A stretch of 64,000 bases of DNA from positions 7,557,501 through 7,621,500 of the forward strand of contig NZ_CP163518.1 in NCBI RefSeq assembly GCF_041080625.1. Reading direction: 5' to 3'. The DNA is from Streptomyces sp. CG1. Lineage in GTDB: Bacteria > Actinomycetota > Actinomycetes > Streptomycetales > Streptomycetaceae. This document shows positions 60,912-64,000 of this stretch, piece after piece. Each line of letters starts with the position of its first letter. The stretch's first letter is position 1. A program made the translations under genes and the position numbers. The notes under the pieces were generated by a model. The model was not told the origin of the DNA and did not search any database. It saw only the letters and a program-made list of their open reading frames with translations.

Positions 60912-61541
60912 ATGCCTCTCATTCCCGAGGAGCCTCAGATTCACGAGAGTGCCCAGGGTCCCCGCGCCACGCCGGCCAGCGGCCGTACCGCGCCGACCCC
61001 TCGCCCCGTACCCGGCCCCCGCCCCGCGGCGTCCCGCCCCGGTCGTCCCGGCCCTCAGCGGCCGGCTCCCCCGGTGCAGCGCACACCGCGTGACGTGGCT
61101 CCGGCCAAGCCGAGCCCCTCGGGCCCGGCCGCTACCGCCGCTCCGGCGGCGACCCCGCAGATCCAGCTGATCCCGGCCTCGGCCGATGGCGCGCTCGACG
61201 CCGCCGACGAGGCGGTGGATCTGCTCCTGGACTCGGGTCGTGCCCCGGGCGACGTGCTCGTGATCACCACTGGTGCCCAGCACCCGTGGGCGGAGCACGA
61301 GCTGTCCTTCGGTGAAGCTCCCTACTGGGCGCAGCACGACGCCGGTGACGACGTCTTCTACACGGACGCCGCCATGGCCTCCCGTGCCGCTTCCCGCCCC
61401 GTGGTCGTCGTGGCCGTCAACGGAGGACCCGCCTCCGCTGCCGCCTCGGCCCTTCCGCTGGCCCATACCCGGGCCGGTGCCCTGCTGATCGTCTGCGGCG
61501 ACCCGCAGCAGATCAACACGGTGCTGGGCGCCGGCGTCTGA
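60912..61541 (+). CDS. Conserved hypothetical with Pro-rich N-terminus
   Basis: This is a 209-residue protein. MPLIPEEPQIHE at ATG 60912 is a likely true N-terminus (TAAATA lies seven bases upstream); an in-frame ATG at 60891 is possible. A Pro/Ala/Arg-rich disordered stretch of about 85 residues precedes a folded domain: DAADEAVDLLLDSGRAPGDVLVITTG, then VVVVAVNGG and LAHTRAGALLIVCGDPQQIN. The last block recalls the C-terminal motif of UvrD-like helicases, but no ATPase motif is present. The function is unknown. Confidence 0.65.
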   Translation: MPLIPEEPQIHESAQGPRATPASGRTAPTPRPVPGPRPAASRPGRPGPQRPAPPVQRTPRDVAPAKPSPSGPAATAAPAATPQIQLIPASADGALDAADEAVDLLLDSGRAPGDVLVITTGAQHPWAEHELSFGEAPYWAQHDAGDDVFYTDAAMASRAASRPVVVVAVNGGPASAAASALPLAHTRAGALLIVCGDPQQINTVLGAGV

Positions 61542-61885
61542 GCCGCGTCCGGCGCCTCGGGGCACCGGGGTGACGCAACAGCCGTTCCGGCGGCGTCCGC
61601 ACGGCGTGGATTTCGGCATGCCCGGACGACCGGCGGCCGTTCCGCTCGTGGGGCGGCTTCGCGTCGCCTTGCCGAGGAGACGCCGGGTGCGGAGCAGCGG
61701 TTGCCGGGCGCCGGCGCAGGCCGGACCGGACCGGACCGCGTTCCCCGGCACGGCGTGGGCGGGCGCAGCGCGCCCGCATCCCGGTGACCGAGAAGCGGGC
61801 GTAAGCCGGACCGATGTGCCGACCGCGGGCGTCCTGGGGGCGTGGCCGTGTGGTGACGGCCGGCGGCGTGAGGGTGCCGCGTTCT
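61542..61885. other. Intergenic region, nothing recognised
   Basis: 344 bases between convergent genes. Several frames are open only because of high GC, and none has a family-like sequence or good ribosome site. No perfect long hairpin was seen. Confidence 0.5.
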
Positions 61886-62506
61886 TCAGCGAGCCGCCGC
61901 GCGGCGCAGGACCTCGGAGACCGGGCCGCCGGTGCGCGGTGTGAGGGGCGGGGTCTCCGACAAGGCGAAGGGTTCCGGCTCGGAGTCGGCGTTGGGGCGG
62001 CGGCCGCTGCGGCCCTCGCCCAGCACATGCCAGCCGTCATGGGTCAGCGTGATGTAGGCCCCGCACCGCAGTCCGTGCAGTGTGCAGGCGTCACGCAAGC
62101 CCCACATCCAGGCGCCGTCCTCCTCCGTCCAACGCGCGTCGCCCTCACGGCAGTAGACCAGAATGGCCGTGCGCACCGGAGTCCTGCGCCGCAGGTCATG
62201 CGGGATGATCCGGCGCAGCTGCGCGAGCAGCGCGTTGCGGAACATCCAGCCGTCGGCCGGGGCCGCGCGGCGCGTGAACGACGCGCTGGCGCACAGCCGC
62301 TCCTCCGGATCGAGCACGGCCACGATGGCCGTCGAGATGCTCGGCCGATGGCGGGCGTGCAGTCCGCTGACGACCTCACGGGGGTTGCGCAGCAGAGGGA
62401 TTCCGGCGGCGGCCCATTCGGCCGGCTCGAGCAGGCGACTGGCGGAAGCAGCGGACGCGGACGTCGACAACGCGGCCGCCGAGGACGAGGCGAATCCGAA
62501 GGTCAC
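61886..62506 (-). CDS. Conserved hypothetical protein
   Basis: This is a 206-residue protein. After an Ala/Ser-rich start, it shows a globular pattern: WAAAGIPLLRNPREVVSGLHARH, STAIVAVLDPEERLCASASF, TAILVYCREGDARW, and CTLHGLRCGAYITLTHDGWHVL. I recognise no catalytic motif. It converges with the Pro-rich gene and is divergent from recQ. Confidence 0.6.
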   Translation of the reverse strand: MTFGFASSSAAALSTSASAASASRLLEPAEWAAAGIPLLRNPREVVSGLHARHRPSISTAIVAVLDPEERLCASASFTRRAAPADGWMFRNALLAQLRRIIPHDLRRRTPVRTAILVYCREGDARWTEEDGAWMWGLRDACTLHGLRCGAYITLTHDGWHVLGEGRSGRRPNADSEPEPFALSETPPLTPRTGGPVSEVLRRAAAR

Positions 62507-62928
62507 GTTCCTCCCTTCGGCTACGCGCCCACACTGCGGGCGGGGTCGGACTTCGAGGGACCGCGCACCGCAGCAGAGCCCAACCGGATCACGGACGAGC
62601 CGTGCGGGGAGCGGACCTCAATTCTTCCTGTCGAACTTGGATGCGGCAACGAGCAATTGGGGCCACCGACGCTTATCTGGTGGTGAGTGGCTTATATCCC
62701 TACCCAAAGGTTGGACCGATGACGCCTGAGGTGACAGCTCGTGCCCCGTACGGCTGCCGGGCCCCGGGCGCACGATCAACCTTGGGTGGCCTGGAGAAGC
62801 TCGGGCGGAGCCGCGTCGCGGGTCTCCTCGGCGGATGCCCGGTGGAGGCGCCGATCATGCGTCGACCGCACGCCGCTCACTCTGCGTGAATTGGCCGATG
62901 GTCCGCCGAATCGGGTTGCATGGGGGGC
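62507..62928. other. Upstream region of recQ, nothing recognised
   Basis: 422 bases in the divergent gap before recQ. No SOS box of the GAAC-N4-GTTC type and no convincing small gene were seen. Confidence 0.5.
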
Positions 62929-64000
62929 ATGGACACCCTGGAGCTGCGCGCTGAAGCCGATGCCGTCCTTGCCGAGCTCGTCGGTGCCCCGGAGGGCTCG
63001 GCGCGGTTGCGGGAGGATCAGTGGCGGGCGGTGGCGGCCCTGGTCGAGGAGCGTCGGCGTGCGCTGGTGGTGCAGCGCACCGGCTGGGGCAAGTCGGCGG
63101 TGTACTTCGTCGCCACCGCCCTGCTGCGACGGCGCGGAGCGGGCCCGACGGTGATCGTCTCGCCGCTGCTGGCGCTGATGCGCAACCAGGTCGAGTCGGC
63201 GGCACGGGCCGGTATTCGGGCGCGGACGATCAACTCGGCCAATCCGGAGGAATGGGACGCGATCCACGAGGAGGTCGAGCGCGGCGAGACCGACGTGCTC
63301 CTCGTCAGCCCGGAGCGCCTCAATTCCGTGGACTTCCGTGAGCAGACGCTGCCCAGGCTCGCGGCCACAACCGGCCTGCTGGTCGTGGACGAGGCGCACT
63401 GCATCTCCGACTGGGGCCACGACTTCCGCCCCGACTACCGCAGGCTGCGCGCGATGCTGGCGGAGCTGGCCCCCGGCGTGCCGGTGCTGGCCACCACCGC
63501 GACCGCCAATGCGCGGGTCACCGCGGACGTGGCCGAACAGCTCGGTACCGGCGCCGGTGAGGCCCTGGTGCTGCGCGGCCCGCTGGACCGGGAGAGCCTG
63601 CGCCTCGGGGTGGTCCAACTGCCGGACGCCGCGCACCGCCTGGCCTGGCTCGCCGAGCATCTCGACGAGCTGCCGGGCTCCGGGATCGTCTACACGCTGA
63701 CGGTGGCCGCCGCCGAGGAGGCCACCGCCTATCTGCGGCAGCGTGGCTTCGAGGTGGCGTCCTACACGGGCCGCACGGAGAACGCCGACCGGCTGCAGGC
63801 CGAGGCCGACCTGCTGGAGAACCGGGTCAAGGCGCTGGTCGCCACCTCCGCGCTGGGCATGGGCTTCGACAAGCCGGATCTGGGCTTCGTCGTCCATCTC
63901 GGCTCGCCGTCCTCGCCGATCGCCTACTACCAGCAGGTGGGCCGGGCCGGGCGCGGGGTGGAGCACGCCGACGTACTGATGCTGCCGGGCAAGGAGGACG
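62929..64000 (+). CDS. recQ: RecQ-family DNA helicase (5' part, runs off the window)
   Basis: This is the first about 357 residues of a superfamily 2 helicase. Walker A is QRTGWGKSAVYF, the DEAH box is LLVVDEAHCISDWGHDFRPDY, and motif III is LATTATAN. The second RecA lobe is visible with ALVATSALGMGFDKPDLGFVVHLG and motif VI QQVGRAGRG. The start is ATG 62929 with GGGGGG just upstream. The zinc and winged-helix regions lie beyond the edge, so their presence cannot be judged. Confidence 0.92.
   Translation, partial: MDTLELRAEADAVLAELVGAPEGSARLREDQWRAVAALVEERRRALVVQRTGWGKSAVYFVATALLRRRGAGPTVIVSPLLALMRNQVESAARAGIRARTINSANPEEWDAIHEEVERGETDVLLVSPERLNSVDFREQTLPRLAATTGLLVVDEAHCISDWGHDFRPDYRRLRAMLAELAPGVPVLATTATANARVTADVAEQLGTGAGEALVLRGPLDRESLRLGVVQLPDAAHRLAWLAEHLDELPGSGIVYTLTVAAAEEATAYLRQRGFEVASYTGRTENADRLQAEADLLENRVKALVATSALGMGFDKPDLGFVVHLGSPSSPIAYYQQVGRAGRGVEHADVLMLPGKED

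Overview
This 64-kb window is high-GC actinobacterial chromosome and almost certainly Streptomyces. Evidence for this is the extreme third-position GC, the GTG and TTG starts, the many apparently leaderless starts (a TAnnnT box six bases before the start codon), and a gene order that I recognise from memory as the recA-recX / gluABCD-gluRK / miaB-miaA-dapF-rshA-hflX / lexA-nrdR-nrdJ / rnhB-recQ block of the S. coelicolor core chromosome. No database search was run. Names and family assignments rest on visible motifs and on recall.

Layout. 1-5.3 kb: a small secreted Pro/Ala-rich protein, a remnant of an AI-2E-type transporter, a membrane protein, an APH-like kinase, then SOS-controlled recA and a recX with a long Gly-rich N-terminal extension. 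5.6-6.9 kb: a sulfur unit (rhodanese and cysteine dioxygenase) preceded by a Cys-containing leader peptide with a good promoter. 6.9-15.5 kb: an FAD monooxygenase, the gluABCD glutamate importer, the divergent gluR-gluK two-component system and a TAXI-type binding protein. 15.6-21.4 kb: small housekeeping and regulatory genes (MazG-like, MarR, PP2C, PCMT, SRPBCC). 21.5-33.4 kb: tRNA modification (miaB, miaA), dapF, the RelA/SpoT homologue rshA, an M1 peptidase and hflX. 33.4-39.7 kb: a secreted serine protease, then a three-gene NRPS-independent siderophore operon (DABA aminotransferase, IucA/IucC synthetase, GNAT acyltransferase). 39.9-47.1 kb: a DinG-type helicase, lexA, nrdR and the B12-dependent ribonucleotide reductase nrdJ, with an SOS box and a pair of NrdR boxes. 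47.3-50.4 kb: TerD, DUF4937, histidine phosphatase and ADP-ribosylglycohydrolase genes.

The most notable region is an integrated mobile element of about 6.9 kb (52202-59141). It splits a DHA2-type MFS exporter gene in two. The 3' part lies at 50771-52207 and the 5' part at 59136-59252. Joining the two halves at the shared 6-bp core CGCGTC restores one in-frame protein of 515 residues. The element carries an XRE/TPR regulator, two small proteins, a strongly structured non-coding region, a HUH-type rolling-circle initiator, a 53-codon gene in the xis/RDF position and a large serine integrase. No FtsK-like transfer gene is visible. The attachment site lies inside the 3' end of the integrase gene, so integration replaces the enzyme's C-terminal tail (703 residues in the free form, 716 in the integrated form). 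The integrase also carries a C-terminal domain resembling the N-terminal region of IS5-family transposases (DUF4096-like). Just outside the element, two perfect 20-bp palindromes and a tetR gene remain as the control circuit of the broken exporter.

The window ends with rnhB, two uncharacterised conserved-looking genes and the 5' part of recQ, which runs off the edge.
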